In this document: piece after piece, positions 1-12,709 of the stretch | Layout: every line of letters starts with the position of its first letter | How positions within the stretch are numbered: position 1 is the stretch's first letter | Assembly: GCA_014549065.1 (NCBI GenBank) | Contig: JACDOX010000030.1 | Span: 4,230,165 to 4,294,164, forward strand | Direction: 5' to 3' | Length of the DNA stretch: 64,000 nucleotides | Origin: Cardinalis cardinalis | Taxonomy: Eukaryota > Chordata > Aves > Passeriformes > Cardinalidae | Made by a program: the position numbers and the translations under genes | Notes under the pieces: model-generated | What the model saw: the letters and a program-made list of their open reading frames with translations, nothing else | Told to the model about the DNA's origin: nothing | Databases searched by the model: none

Positions 1-243
1 CTGACCAACAGGGTGTCAGGTCATACTCTGACTCTGTCGGTGTTGTTTTGTATTACTGAATTGTTTATTTTATTTTTACCTTCTTCCCTAATAAAAGAAT
101 TGTTATTCCTGCTCCCATATTTTTGCCTGAGAGCCCCTTAATTTCAAATTTATAACAATTCAGAGGGAGGGGGCTTANATTTTTCCATTTCAGGGGAGGC
201 TCCTGCCTTCCTTAGCAGACACCTGGCTTTCCAAACCAAGCCA
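1..243 (+). mobile_element. 3' part of a passerine-type retroviral LTR (cut by window edge)
   Basis: The sequence resembles, from memory, the R/U5 end of an LTR common in songbird genomes. It has a T-rich stretch, an AATAAA polyadenylation signal at 90-95, the segment around 'TTTGCCTGAGAGCCCC', then a G-rich run and 'CCTTAGCAGACACC', and it ends near ...CCAAGCCA. The upstream half lies outside the window, so neither the 5' TG end nor a target duplication can be checked. It reads on the plus strand, antisense to KCNQ1, and would sit in intron 14. No retroviral gene is visible. Family assignment (ERVL-like) is recollection, not a search result. Confidence 0.62.
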
Positions 244-3200
244 TCTTTGTAAATGGTATCTCAGAAAGCAGAGCAGTCCCCCCCAGGAGGCCCTGCTTCC
301 TTCTTTTGGTTACCTGGGTGCAAATGCAGCCTTCTGGACCTGTGTTTGCTCCAGCTCTGCCAAAGCTCCCTCCAGGGATGACTGTAATGAGCTTATGGCA
401 AGATCTGGATTCTTGGGTTTGTAAACTGTACACGCTGCTGAAAAAGAAGGTCAGGATTGCCCCTTCACACCCAAAAAATAGCAAATGACAAAGTTGCTTC
501 NGTTATGGCAGCTTTTGGTTGGAGTCTCTTTTCTTGTCAGTCAGAGCCTTTTGCAGNTGATTGGCAAAAGAAATTTTAAAAATGTAAGGCATAGTCCTGG
601 ATCAGGCACTTGTGATTTCCTTTGGACAGCCTAAAAAGTAAACTGTCANAATATTTTCATCTCCAGGAGGGGTGGGATAAATCAGTTCCTGCAGAAATAT
701 GGATATCTCTCATTTCAAATATTAATTGACTTCAAATTGATAAAATTTAAGCTGAGCATATTTATTATGCTTTAAAAGATACAGTGACCCAATTTCTTTT
801 TAACAGATGGGAAGGAAAAAGTATCAGAAAGTTTAGGTGGCACTTAATGGAAAAAAAAAGAGCAAACAATGGAACTGTCAAAATTTTGCAAGAAAGCCNT
901 TTTCTTCAGGCATTCCCACCGTGTCATGCAGAACCAAGAGGTTCAGATAAACTGCAGATAAATACCGGCTTTTTGTGTACTTTTCTGAACCCAAACACTG
1001 GATCTTTTGTTTTACCTTGGCATTATTCTTCACCTTTGCCCCTGAAAAGCTGTAGTAAGTCTCAAAAATTGCATTCAAAAGCAGTTAACTCCATCGTGTG
1101 TAGTGAAGGTCAAGCATGACAGACTTTATTTGTATCACTGTATGTGTTTACTTTGTTGATTCCATAAATTCAATTAATATGCTCTTTCCCTCTACATCAA
1201 CACTTTCCATTATGTTTATTATGACAGGAATCTGTTTCATCTGACAAAATTGTGTCCCCTGGAACACTGGGACAGTCTTCCAATGAAACTCAGAGGAAGT
1301 CTTCTGAATGTACTCATAAAAGTAGGGTCCAGGTCCTTGGAAGATTGATTTGTTATCTTCTTATTTTTAAATCCACTCCTGCTTGAAGGAGTTTCAAAGA
1401 AACGGAGGAGATGCCAAGACGAAAACAAGCAAAAAGGGAGAATTCTTCCCAANATGCAAACGTGAAAGTGGAATTATTCGAATTCTTTGTACAAAATATG
1501 GCAGATATTGTAAGCTTAAAGGGATAATTAGGCAGGTTCACTGGGGACAAACCATTTTGGAGACTAAATACACTGCAATCTTGTCAGGAAACCTCTGATG
1601 TGCAATGGGCTGAAAGCTGACAGGAAGGCTGGAGGCTTTTTTTACACATTTCCCAAAGCACCTTGCTNTTGGCCCCGTTGGAGTCAGGACTGCTCTGACC
1701 CAGCATGGCTTTTATTCTCTTCTCGTATCCTTATCTTGTTTTAACACAGCTTTTAGTGCTTTTTTATCTCGGAGAAACTAACTTGAAAAATAACAATAAT
1801 TGCTTCCAGTAAATTCAGATACTGGGTCTTTTATGACATCATTCACTTTTGAAAAGTAGTAATACTATAGACAGGCTGCAATTGCTTTTATATAATATTA
1901 TCAAAGTCCACAACAGGGACTTTTCAATAAAAAAACTGATCCAAACCCCACTGAGGTCACTGGAAAGATTCCCATTCATTTCAACGGGCTTGGAATCAGA
2001 CCTTAAGATTCTTTGAATGGGAGTATAATAAAACAGGAAAAAAATAAAAGGAGCTGGAAAGAAAAATTCTTTTCATGTTTTTCTCCTTGGCAGTTTAATT
2101 TTCTTCGCATTGTCATTTCTTTTTTGCTTGTCATCAGTACAAAAATAACACAGTCCAGGGGAAACACCCATACTGTTAAAAAATGAGGATTTTAGCTATG
2201 CCTGGAAAAGTATTATATAAAAAATCCATGTTCAATGTAGAATAAGCCATGCATTCTGAGGGAAATTCAGGGATAACCCTTTTTCTAGAGAAGGACAGTA
2301 TAAACATCTATTTTCACCCCAAATTTCAAACAAATACTGCATCCACTTTTCACTGTTCACCACTTGGAAAATCCTGGGAGTAAAGTTGGGTTGGATAACA
2401 CCAGGAGTAATTGCAAACTAACTCTAGGTTCAGTTCTGCACACCATTTCTCTAGAACCACTTATCTTATTTTTGGATTTGTGGAGGGTTTAGATAAAATA
2501 ACTGCTAGATCAAATAACTTCTGGTTTTGGTCTTGCAACCCCCTAACTAAGCTCACCAGCTTCTGCATCCCTAACCACCATTCTACCTCTTCCAGTCAGT
2601 TCCTTAGTACTTCAGATTTTTTCCAGCACTTGTCCAAAGCCACAGGCCCACCTAAGACCCTCCCAGTGGTTTCTGTGACCCTTTTGACTGAAGATTTGGT
2701 GAGACCAAACTTCCTGAACATCTTCAGCTTCTTGAATCTCTCAGAACATAATTCAACATCGAGTTTCTAATTATTCACCTCCTCTGAAACCAGAAACTGG
2801 TTGATAAAAAGTGCTTCTAACACTGGTCTTTTCAAGCACAAATTGCAGTTTCAGTTTGGTAATGCTATACTTGAAATAAAATAATACATTCTTGGAGGTA
2901 AAGGACGTTTTTCCATAAATTTAGCTTGCACATTGTGGAATGAAATCCCATACATAAATATTCATAGAAGTATTCAAGCTGACAGATTCTTTTCCTGTGG
3001 TCCAAAACCAGCTACGGGGAAAAAAGATTGTACTACTGAGCCTTCTGCAGCAATCAGATGTTGAAAATGTGTTTTGAATGATATTCTTTGTTCTGATAAT
3101 ATTAACCACTGACAACATGCCATGTTTTAGAGGCTTTAAAATTATTTTGCCACACTCAGTTGTGCTCCAAGTCAGTTGTGGATATGGGACATGACTTCAG

Positions 3201-3534
3201 GAAGGAAGAAACNTTTTTAAGTGGAATAAACATACACTGTAATCCCAGGTCCAGACCAAAAGATTTAGAAATACTATTTTTGTAGAAGGATTTCCCTCAG
3301 GNTATTTCCATCTTATTATGTTCTAATACACATTTTAAAATTTATTCTTAATTTCCATTTACTCCCCTACCACCTGAATGAAATGTATTTCTCTTTACAC
3401 AGGCATTCTAGAGCTTATTAACAGAATTACATTCATGTATGATTGCCTGCATTATAAATCCACATTACTGTAGCCAAGGGTATTTTCCCAAAGTTACGAA
3501 GANAATAATTTTGCATAAAATGCAGTCACCATAC
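244..3534 (-). other. KCNQ1: KCNQ1 intron 14 (partial)
   Basis: Noncoding sequence downstream of exon 14 in the sense of KCNQ1. I looked on the minus strand for exon 15, which in human encodes the start of the coiled coil (the GSNTIGARLNR region), and found nothing with that coding and a splice donor. Exon 15 is therefore expected left of position 1. Apart from a short ancient palindromic repeat at about 1938-2002, the stretch is AT-rich single-copy-looking sequence; short ORFs here show no recognisable domain. Confidence 0.75.
1938..2002. repeat. Short ancient palindromic repeat
   Basis: The segment starts GATCCAAACCCCACTGAGG and ends CGGGCTTGGAATCAGACC, so its halves are imperfect inverted copies (GATCCAAA... 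against ...TTGGAATC). This matches, from memory, a degenerate palindromic interspersed repeat widespread in turtles, crocodilians and birds, in which a 'ttgacttcaatgggctttggatc' type arm is mirrored. It is heavily mutated and hence old. I cannot name the family with certainty. Confidence 0.45.
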
Positions 3535-3575
3535 CTGGGAGGAAAAGACCTGGCTTTCCCAAGGATTGATCCAAC
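3535..3575 (-). CDS. KCNQ1: KCNQ1 coding exon equivalent to human exon 14
   Basis: On the minus strand a pyrimidine-rich tract ending ...TTTGCTTCTCAG precedes a 41-bp exon, followed by the donor GTATGG. Its first base completes the Arg codon split at the end of the preceding exon (AG|G, human R562). It then reads LDQSLGKPGLFLP and leaves one base of the next codon. Human exon 14 is 47 bp and starts LDQSIGKPSLF, so this copy keeps the reading frame but is two codons shorter, with I to L and S to G changes. The segment links helix C to the distal coiled coil that sets KCNQ1 tetramer assembly. Intron 13 between this exon and the previous one is only 981 bp. The short length makes this the least certain of the three exons, but phase, order, splice sites and peptide agree. 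Confidence 0.9.
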
Positions 3576-4556
3576 CTGAGAAGCAAACAGAAAATTACCA
3601 GCAGAGCAATTACCAAACAACTTAAACTCCATTGCTAAGCATGGGAGCATAATTTACATGAGAATTTACAGTAGCTCTAAACCCAAACCAAAACAAGCAA
3701 AAACATGAGACTAGCATGACTTTCTGCGCACACAGTCAGCAGTTTAGCTCTTTAAGAGTTTTTCCTCCAAAATCAAACCATATTATTATTGCTATTTTCG
3801 TGAGTACTAATATTTCTCAGACTTTCAAGTTGTAACTAAAACATAGTTCTCCTGTGTCCTATGTAATCTAATAACAAAGACTATACAAACAGAATGACTT
3901 CTTAATAACATTTGCAACTATTCCTAGAGCCTCATGCAGGCGGATTTAATATCTGTATATGTTGACACAGTAGATTCCATTCAATAGGATTTTTTTTTCA
4001 TTTAATTTAAAGGCCAGGGGAGTTCATTCTGGTGTCCCAGTCCACAGCACTAATTTGTAAAGAGAAAAGCACTTTGTGCTGAAAGAGAAGAGAATAGTTT
4101 TGTGGCAAAATATTTCAGCTGCAAACCCCAAACTTGGAGAAAGCATGTGCATGGAGGAATGTGGACAGGGAAAAGTTCCAGATAGTGCAGCACAAGCGAA
4201 ACAGATTTCTTTCAGTTGTGGAGAACCACAGAGTGGAAACAGAAAGGTAAATCATTATTTGAAAAGTTTTCCTTTTCTAAGACGAGGACAGAAAAGCTTG
4301 GATCACACTATAAACTTCACAGCATGCACCTTCATTTCTTTTAATTCCACTTGGAGAAAAAGGAGAGGAGAATAAAGGGTAATTGTAAACTTGGTCATAA
4401 AAAGGGTTAAAAATGGCTCCAAGTTAAATCCTCCAGATATTGTGCTCCCTGTTGTGCTTGCAATTTTGGACAATTACTGTTCATTAAGAACACATCTCTC
4501 CTAAAGCCAGCTGGCACTAGAGGAATCAGATATTTCATGAGGTAGACAGGGCCTAC
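3576..4556 (-). other. KCNQ1: KCNQ1 intron 13
   Basis: A 981-bp intron with GTAGGC at its 5' end and ...TTCTCAG at its 3' end on the minus strand. I see no repeat, RNA gene or other exon in it. Open frames on the plus strand here have no recognisable content. Confidence 0.88.
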
Positions 4557-4651
4557 CTCCTTTGAAGTTCCTTTATGCGAACCATCATGTTGAGGTGTCC
4601 TTGGGAGTACTGCTCAATCACGTCACGGACGTCGTACGGCTTCCGAGCTTG
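4557..4651 (-). CDS. KCNQ1: KCNQ1 coding exon equivalent to human exon 13 (helix C)
   Basis: This is a 95-bp exon on the minus strand, the same length as human exon 13, with acceptor ...CTCCTTTCCCAG and donor AGGAG|GTAGGC. It encodes human residues 531-562, including KPYDVRDVIEQYSQGH and VRIKELQRR. The only change from the human protein I can see is Met for Leu at 552. Basic residues corresponding to human R533, R539, R555, K557, R561 and R562 are all present; several are long-QT mutation sites and contribute to PIP2 or calmodulin regulation. The exon covers the end of helix B and helix C of the Kv7.1 cytoplasmic tail. Kv7.1 is the pore-forming subunit of a plasma-membrane potassium channel that works with KCNE1 in heart and inner ear. 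The GHLN and RIKELQRRLDQS signatures distinguish it from KCNQ2-5. Confidence 0.97.
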
Positions 4652-7600
4652 CTGGGAAAGGAGGCAGGCAGCAAGTTGAAAGGTGAACATTGGCCAAACT
4701 GGATTTCTATTTCAGACAGGCCCTCATTCTACTTTTTTATCTGCCCATTCGCCTGCCATTTTGCAACAGTTGTTGTAATGAATAAAAAAAAAGAAACACA
4801 GCCGTTGCGGGAGTGAATATTTGCTGTGGAGACGGCGCCAAATGATTCCCATTACTGTCAGTTAGAGTCATGTCTTCATGTTACTCCATACTGAGCAAAA
4901 TATTAGCCCTTCACAGTGTATTTGGGAAACACAAACCCAAGATGGATAATTTATCTGGGACTCCCATGTGCAGTATCTCCTGGCTCATTCCAAAGCCATG
5001 TGTTAATCATAATGTCAGGGGACTGAACCCCTGAGATTGGCCCAACTCAGAGCGCTTGGACCCAGAATCAAACATCTCTGAAGACCAGAGATGTCTGGTG
5101 ACAGAAATATTGCTGCTTAAGGAACAGGGAAGACAGATGCTCTGCATAAGTCAGGAGGCTGCTGCACGTGGGTTTTGTTTGTCATCCTTTGTCTTTTATG
5201 ATACCTTTGAGATCAGAAAAAAAAAGTGCAATTAAAATTAAAAAGGACAGATAAAAAATTGCNAGAGAGTTAAAACACTCCCACCTGTCCAGCTATATTC
5301 CCATCCTAATGAGAATCCAGGCGCTTCTGCCAAGCTTTGGTTTCTTGCTGCAACTACTGTGGCCAAATTTCGAAACAAGTCTGAAGAATTTGCAGAAAGT
5401 GATGTGGTTATAAAGAGCGCAGCACGGTGAAATTTTAACAAGTAAAATCAACGTGTGTGGGAAGGTATCAATGCAAATCACGGCCTGTTGGAAAGACCAG
5501 CATTTTGAGANCCCTTATGGGAAATGTGGGGCAAAATGTCTCCCTTTTTGGCTCTGACTCAAGAAAAGAAGGGGAGGGAGAAAAAAAGCAAAGGTAAACT
5601 GCAAATCTAGTAATTGAAAATTACTGAAAACAGCTCATTAGTCATCTTGTTGTCTGTTTGCACTCTGTCACAGNCTCAGCCAGAGCCATTAGCATGCACC
5701 ACTGCACACATGCATTGAACACCTACAGTATGTGCTGGAGTCATGCTTGGAAGGCTGCCACACAATCCTAGAAATTTCAAATGAAAGCATGGAACTGGAA
5801 TGGAAACAAATCCTGTGAAATGAATGAAGAAGCAAGAGCTCTNCGTGACAAAATGCCTTCCCTGCACACAGTACTTACCTGCACCAAAACTTTCAGAAGA
5901 GTTGTGGCTTTGGAGGTGCATGTGTGTGCATTTGAGTGCATTTGGGAGCAGAGGCTTTGTGGGGGAGAGAGGTTTCAGCTTTCAGCTTATGGTTCGGTTT
6001 TTGGTCGGGTTTTTTCTCCCCCTTCCCCAGCTCCACATTTTGCAGACGCTGACACATCACTATTTCTGGCCAGAAAAGCAGCCTATTGTCTTCACCCCGA
6101 GAAGCAATGCCAGTATCACTCTTTAGATGGACTAGGGGGGGTGCCTGGAGAGCATTTTGGCTAAATCCCGTGTCCTTTCCTTTGGACACTCTCTATTTAA
6201 ACACCGTGCATGGCGCAGAGCCTGGATGTGCTGGGGAGCTTTTCCCTCCCCTCTCCCCAATGGGCTACCATGTGCATAATTAATTCTGCTCATTCCCAGT
6301 GAAATTTCTTTTCCCCCTCAAAAGAAGTCCTCTGACAGTTATCCCTTTTACCAAACCATCAGCTCCTAAAGTTGCAAAGTGCTGCAATCTGCCTGAGTCC
6401 TCTCTGAAGCTGAGTAAAAAAATCCCTCCAGCTTTCACTACTTTCCCCTCCGCTTTTTCCATAAAGATTTAGATCTGGGCATCTTATGTCCTGCCAAACT
6501 TTGGCACAATCCCCTGTCATGTTTTTATTAGGAAATGCTGGAATNATACAGCTGAAGCCAGGAGGTAATGGGCTTCCAGAGAAGTGTGGTAAATGCAGCA
6601 CTTGAACAACTCCTTTGACTTTCATTCTGTTCATAATCCCAAATCCTGGCCATTTCAGCTCAGTATTCCACATTCAGCATGCAAAACTAAATAGTATTAC
6701 CCAGCTTTGAACTACCAAAATCTAATTAGCATGGGGAGTTCTATAAACTCTTCTTCATGGCCCCAAGAAAGGAAGGAACAAAAGATTATTCCTTCTTCTT
6801 CTTCTACCCTGTCACTGACTCAGAATTCTCTCCANAAATTGATGAAATTCAGTTTTTAAGGTTTGGCATGACTGCCACTAGCTGACAGCTCCAGAACATT
6901 AGGTCTCTAGTGGTTTGAAATATCCTAATTTTTAACCTAACTCATTTGTAAACTGATTTTAATTTACAGAACTAGTGTCCCTATTTTCTTCTTATTTTCC
7001 TTCTTTCTTCTTTTTTTTTTTTTTTTAATTTCCCATAGAGTTCATCTCTCTGGAATATTTACAGTATAATCCTGCTATTCTGTTTTTTGCTAACAAACTG
7101 ACATCTAGTCTTCTTTCAAAAAGTAGGGTTATCTGAAGATACATGTTTGCAAGGGATTAGGAAATATATAAGNTGTTCTATCTGCCCTAATTTAGAGTCT
7201 TTTGAATGCTGGGATCTTATCTCAGGCTTCTATCCCTCTATCCTTCTACGTATTTAAGTGCTCAGCTCCAATCAAACTTCCCTGAAATGTAGTTTTTTTG
7301 ATTTATTTTCTTAAAACCTCTTCAAAAGGATTATGAAAGGCCATTAGCTTGCAGTGCATCCTCTTGGACAAAAAAAAAGCATGAACCTTGAGATGGAAAT
7401 AACGAGGGCTTTAAAAATCAGTCCAGAAGTTAATTTGCCATTTCCGTGGCAATTTCAGCCCATGGATGATGAGAATGATGATATCATGATCACATCCCAA
7501 ACAAGATTTACCATAAAAAGTCTCACTAAATAGGCAGAATGAAACAGTATTTTCAATGCAGCACATTCAGTTTGAGCACTTTGTAACCTGATTGAGAAAA

Positions 7601-8199
7601 TTAACTGAACACTTTATAAAGACAGCAAATNTCCAGAGTGCAGATGCTCCACAATTTTATAAAACATGGCCTATGAGGACCCTTTCTGGGAAATACACTT
7701 GGAAACGTGAATCATACCTGGAAAAGCAACTTTGCACCCACAGTACTTGTCAGTGAAGCCTATTGATCTGTGAGCCATACACAGCACAGGACNGAACATT
7801 CCCTAATTGATCAGATCATTGATAGCATNCTTGNTATGATCAGCATTTTTGCAGATACTCTGACAGAGGTTTTTTCACCCCAACACCAGTGTTTTCTTCA
7901 CTTCTGCCAGTGGATGGGTAAGTATTGGTNAGTACAGTTAAACAAGCAGAAGCCCAAAAAACAAGTGCAGTAAAAAAAGAGAAGTAAAAATAATGATGCT
8001 GACTCCACAAAGTCAGGGGTTTGTAGCATACTACATCCATGGATCACTGATATTAAAAAATCCACAAAAGGTGTGAGCCCAAGAATCTCAAAAACACCTT
8101 TGACTTGTTACAGCCACCTTCACCAAGACAAGTCCCCTCTGAGAGCACCTCCAATGTCCCGCAAGCTCACGAGATGCACTTGGGATTAATCCCGCTCAC
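4652..8199 (-). other. KCNQ1: KCNQ1 intron 12
   Basis: A 3,548-bp intron between the helix B and helix C exons, starting GTGAGC and ending in a long pyrimidine tract plus CAG on the minus strand. It is AT-rich with a (TTC)n run near 6793 and a poly-T run near 7011. A plus-strand frame at 5781-6164 and overlapping frames have no recognisable domain. No interspersed repeat was recognised. Confidence 0.85.
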
Positions 8200-8275
8200 C
8201 TGAAATTTCCTTCTGGCCACAAAATACTGCATCCTCCTGATGACTTTCACAGCTGTTCTGTGTGCTTCAGTCAGT
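8200..8275 (-). CDS. KCNQ1: KCNQ1 coding exon equivalent to human exon 12 (helix B)
   Basis: This minus-strand exon is 76 bp, identical in length to human exon 12. The acceptor is ...GTTCCTTGGCAG and the donor is CAG|GTGAGC. The first base completes codon 505; the rest encodes human residues 506-530, ending VKVIRRMQYFVARRKFQ. This is helix B, which binds calmodulin together with helix A and carries a PIP2-sensing basic cluster. R518, R519 and the MQYFVA core are conserved. The N-terminal part (LTEAHRTAV) differs from human LREHHRATI, and human K526-K527 are Arg-Arg here, preserving charge. Its last codon joins in phase with the exon at 4557-4651. Confidence 0.97.
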
Positions 8276-9381
8276 CTGCCAAGGAACACAAACACAGACA
8301 GACATCAGCTTGGGGGGGAGCAGGAGGGAGGAAAAACGTCTCAATGGAAGATGTTGACTCCAAGCACCGAAATGTACAACTGTGTTTTATCTTTACAATG
8401 CTAAACTGCAGAGTAGCAAGCTGTGAGTATGTGGATGCTTTGTTCTGCTGCTTTGCCTTCCTGCAAATTGTGGTTCTAAGTATTCAAAACTGATAAGTGA
8501 GACAATGAAAGCAGGTGTACAAAGATAATACATGTGGAAGGGATTAGACAGGATTACTGTCAACGCACACAACTGGCATCAATTTGAAGCATTTTAAATG
8601 TTTTTAGAACCATGACTGCATTTCTTATTTTGCATTTACTGAGTGTTTGCCCATGAGCTCTATTGCACAGAAATTAAGTCCTTCAAAAAGTACTTTGAAG
8701 GAAAGAAAAATCAAAGTGTCCTAAAAAAAAGTAAATAAAAATGAACACAACACATCCTCTCAGCACATATGTGTGTATGTCTGTACTGGTATCCAAACAC
8801 AGAATGAGACATTTTATAACTCAGCTGTATCACTTCACCTAGAATATCCTGCATTTGCAGAACATTAATTGTGCCACTTGGCAGGCAGTTAATTACCACA
8901 CCTCTTCTTTATGGTGAATTTTGGCAGGGTAGAGAGGAAGCAGCAACATGGTAATCATAAGAATGAGTATTTTTTTGAAGGACTGACTCCTTCCCCATGG
9001 ACTCCTTTATTCATTCAAACTAAGTGAACTAAAGAAAACAAAATTTTCTTTCCAAGGAAGTTGCATTGTTGGGAAATCTATGTTTTATATGGACATCATC
9101 CTTGACATGTGATGATAATCCCAGGAAAGCTTTCCAGCAAGAATCTCCTTAAAACAGAATCTGCTGCCTCTTCCCAATGTGTCTGGCTGGGGAAAGGGAG
9201 TATTGGCTTGACCANCTACTTGGGTGCCACAGTTTAGAGACAAAGTCTTTAAAAAGAGAAAGGTTACAGTGGATTATTTCNAATTGAAGGAAAAAAAGGT
9301 TAAACAAACAGGGACTGTGTTGTAAGAATTAGCATACTAATTCATCTTTATAATTATTCTTTGGAGAAAACAGTGCTTATC

Positions 9382-9480
9382 CTAGAATATGGTGAGCTGG
9401 AAAGGACCCAGCAGGATCACTGAGTCCAACTCCTGGTACCCCAATAATCCCACCCTGTGCCTAAGAGCTTCTGACTGGGT
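9382..9480 (-). mobile_element. CR1 LINE 3' end fragment
   Basis: The plus strand reads like the reverse complement of a CR1 3' end: 'GAGCTGGAAAGGACCCAGC', then 'GATCACTGAGTCCAACTCCT' and 'CCCCAATAATCCCACC'. About 100 bp survive; there is no coding sequence. The orientation is the same as KCNQ1. Confidence 0.8.
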
Positions 9481-12400
9481 GAAGATGCCATAGCCACAGG
9501 CTTTTAAAATAAGCTTTGAGTAGCTCTTCCTTGCTCTTTCCACTTCAAGTCCCAGAATAACATTAAATACTTGCATAAGTAGCTGTCTGTCCTGCCTATA
9601 TGCCCATATTTCATTTATCTGTGTATATCCATGCAGATGTCCACATAAATACACTCACACATGCAAACACACAGGAGGCAAAGCAGGGTGAGCATGACTG
9701 AAGAACTACCTTTGTTGCACACCGTCAGCAGCACTGCTGAGGAGGAATCTTTACATTTGTGTAAGCCCATCAAGGGGATTTCACAAGTGTCACTGACGAG
9801 NTAGCAGCAGTTTAGCCTGCAGGACCTTTATTATGGTGGAAAAAAAGCTCCCAGCTTGACATGCAGGGCCCCAGCCGAGCTCCTGTGGCTGCTGACTAGA
9901 ACAGAGATAACATTCTGCTTGCAAATGGCACAGAATTGATAGAGAAATCTTTGTCAGCCTCTACAACTATATTTTTTTTAAATAACCACAAAAGAATCAC
10001 AGTTTAAGGTTTAGGGGTTAGCCTACCTCCCTTGTGTAGCAGTTAAGATAAAAACTTGAAATTATCCCCTAGAAATAAATGATGTGAAATTTCCTATGTA
10101 TACTTGAGGGGTTTTTTATTAGGCTAATCCATATGAGATGGTTCAGGCACTGTTTAAACAGGCTTAAATAGACAAGTTTAGAGAAGTCAGAGATGGAACC
10201 AAACCAAGGCAGTAATTTCATCCTAATTCCCCCCTTCAGCACAAATCAGGGCTACAGAACTTTTTCCATTGTGTTATCAAACCAAAGTTTTCAAAACAAT
10301 GAGACTGAACTCTTGGAACTTGATGCACAGCTGAACAGGCCTCATTTTTAGAGAGAAAAGTAATTTATTTGTCAAATACAGCTAAGAAGGTCACCCAACT
10401 ATCATTCCAGAGCACTTGACATCATCATGTTCCAATTGGCAAAAGTCACACCAGTCTCATTGGGAGAAAATTCTGAAATAGAAGTGACTGCTCAGATTTG
10501 ATGGTCACTGGTGTTAAACTGAGAGTCAGAAATGTGTGAAACCTGACTTTGATGGAAAAATAGCATTAAAAGGTGCAAATCCATCAACTGAGACATTTGG
10601 ATAAGTCATCTTAAGTGCCCCAATAAATCCCCNGGGAGCACAGCAGCTCCAGATGAGATAAATTCCTGCTCTGTACAGCAACCAGAACTATCCTCCTGAT
10701 GGGAGGTTGGGGCAGTGTGGCCGTGATCCGAAACATTTTTTTGAGATTTTAGCTGATTTTCATAGGTTTCTGACCACTAATGCCCATAATGGATAATTAC
10801 AACTACTATTGACCGGTTTACACTTATCCCTGAATGCAGCCCAACATATCTACCCTGCTAAACCTTGTCTTTTATCCCAAACCCCTGGATTCGGCAAAAC
10901 TCTTTCAGGGTTGAAGGTGTGGATCTGTCATGTGCCAGAAACACCCACCAGGAGAGAACAAATGGTCAGAGATGNTCAGGGCCCTGCTTTGGTAGTGCTC
11001 AGCACGAGCACAGCACCACTTGCAGCAAATCTCACAGGTATTTTAGGATAAGCAGCTTTTGAGACAACAGCCTGAGGGGGGTGTGACTGACCCCACATTT
11101 GCACACTCTTTCCATGTGGCATTTTCTATGGAAACAATATAGAAAGAGACAGATCAATACAGAGATTGTGGTTTCTAACTCCTTCGGGGGTGAGGATTTA
11201 ACTCCTTTCATAGCCTGGCTCCCAAACAGCAGGACCTGAGCCCTTGCTCTGGGCAGGAACAGGAGTGGGTGGGTGCCCACACCTCTGTCCCTACAGAGCA
11301 GCCAAACTCTCCTTCCTCTGCGCACCAGAGGGCAGTGGCACACACACACACAAGGAAATGCTTTCCAGCACATTCAAACATTTAATTATTTTTTAAAATC
11401 TACCCAGAAACCCAAGCTTAAGCTCTCCTCATAAGGATGGAGTCCACACTGAGGGGGGTGGGTGGTTAATATTGAGTGTGTTGTTCTGTCTGTATGTTAT
11501 GCTCAAAANAATATAATTAGAGCTTTATTGGCACACAATTCCATGCTTTTCCATCTTTTAACCCAAACAACAGGAAATAACGTTTTGTCAAAACCCTCCC
11601 TTAAAACACTTTGCAAAGGAGAACAAAATGACATTAGNACAGAAGTGATCTGGCTTTGGGAAAGTTATGAGCACATAAATTAATAATTGAAGCTTGCAAC
11701 ATCTGTAACTATAATGGCTACCATGAAATGTCTATTGAAATAACATATCCTTGGATCCATAAATGGTACTGACATCATCTCTAACTGTGTCTTCAACAGG
11801 ACCCCAGTGCCCCTTACCTCTCTGCTCAAGGGTTTCTCAGCAGGATGCTCAATTTTAAAAGGGCTCACTACTATCCTAAATTACAAGGAGTTGTTGCTAG
11901 TTTGGCTCCTTGGCCATGCCTGTGGTAGGGCAGTGAGGAAGGGGGGTGGGTGGTGGTCCTGGATCATGGATGTTCACACAGTTCCCACCCTGGGGGGATG
12001 CTCAGGATCACTTGGCAGCTACTCTGGAAGGGCTGGGGAAGGGGACTGGCTCAGCATCCCCCCTGCAGGTTCTGGCTTTGCCTGTGTGGGTGCAGAGCCT
12101 GGTGGGACAGCCCAAGGGCCACTGCAGGCTGGGCTTGCTCCTCTGCTCAGNGCTCAGACAACACTGAAAGGCATCACTTTTCAGCCAAAACACTTGGATG
12201 TATTTAAGACTGCCTTTTTTTTTTTTTTTTAACTGCAGGAAGGCTGTAGCTTAAGCCAAAGAAGCTAAACATTTTATTTTTTGTTGGAAATAATTGAACC
12301 AGAGGAGAAAATAGAGATTATGAAATCCAAAGCAACCGTAAAAACATCCCACAGGGATGTTTTTATAATCTTTCTTTGATATGGCATTCTGTTTGTTAAA

Positions 12401-12709
12401 AGCTGGTGTTGACCAGTTGAGATGTACTCTTTTTCTTCTTCTCTATGGAGTCTGATAACTTCCAACTTAATGTGCTTTGGANCAGTCAGGGAATATTTTA
12501 AGTGAAAAAAGATACCTAAATGGACCCTAAAGCCAGGCAGAGTTACAACTATTTCAGGCTATGCTGAAGCACAGCTCAAGTCTCCAAACAAGCCTGTTAT
12601 CAGTGGGATGTATTTTCAGTCCAGCAGCATTTTTTAATCAGAGTTGACTTCAGTGTAGGGATCAGGGAAGGGACTTTGCCCAGGCTGGGCTGCAGGGTGG
12701 CTGCAGATA

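Noticed and set aside
1..3534. KCNQ1 exon 15
   Set aside because: The conserved NTIGARLNR coding was not found on the minus strand, so the exon is presumed outside the window.
4562..4816. Plus-strand open frame over KCNQ1 exon 13
   Set aside because: It is the antisense shadow of the conserved exon; the minus strand encodes the channel peptide with correct splice sites.
11720..11745. Minus-strand RHFM peptide resembling the PHFM of KCNQ1 exon 11
   Set aside because: Only three residues agree; the following residues (VAIIVTDVA) do not match and no splice sites frame it.
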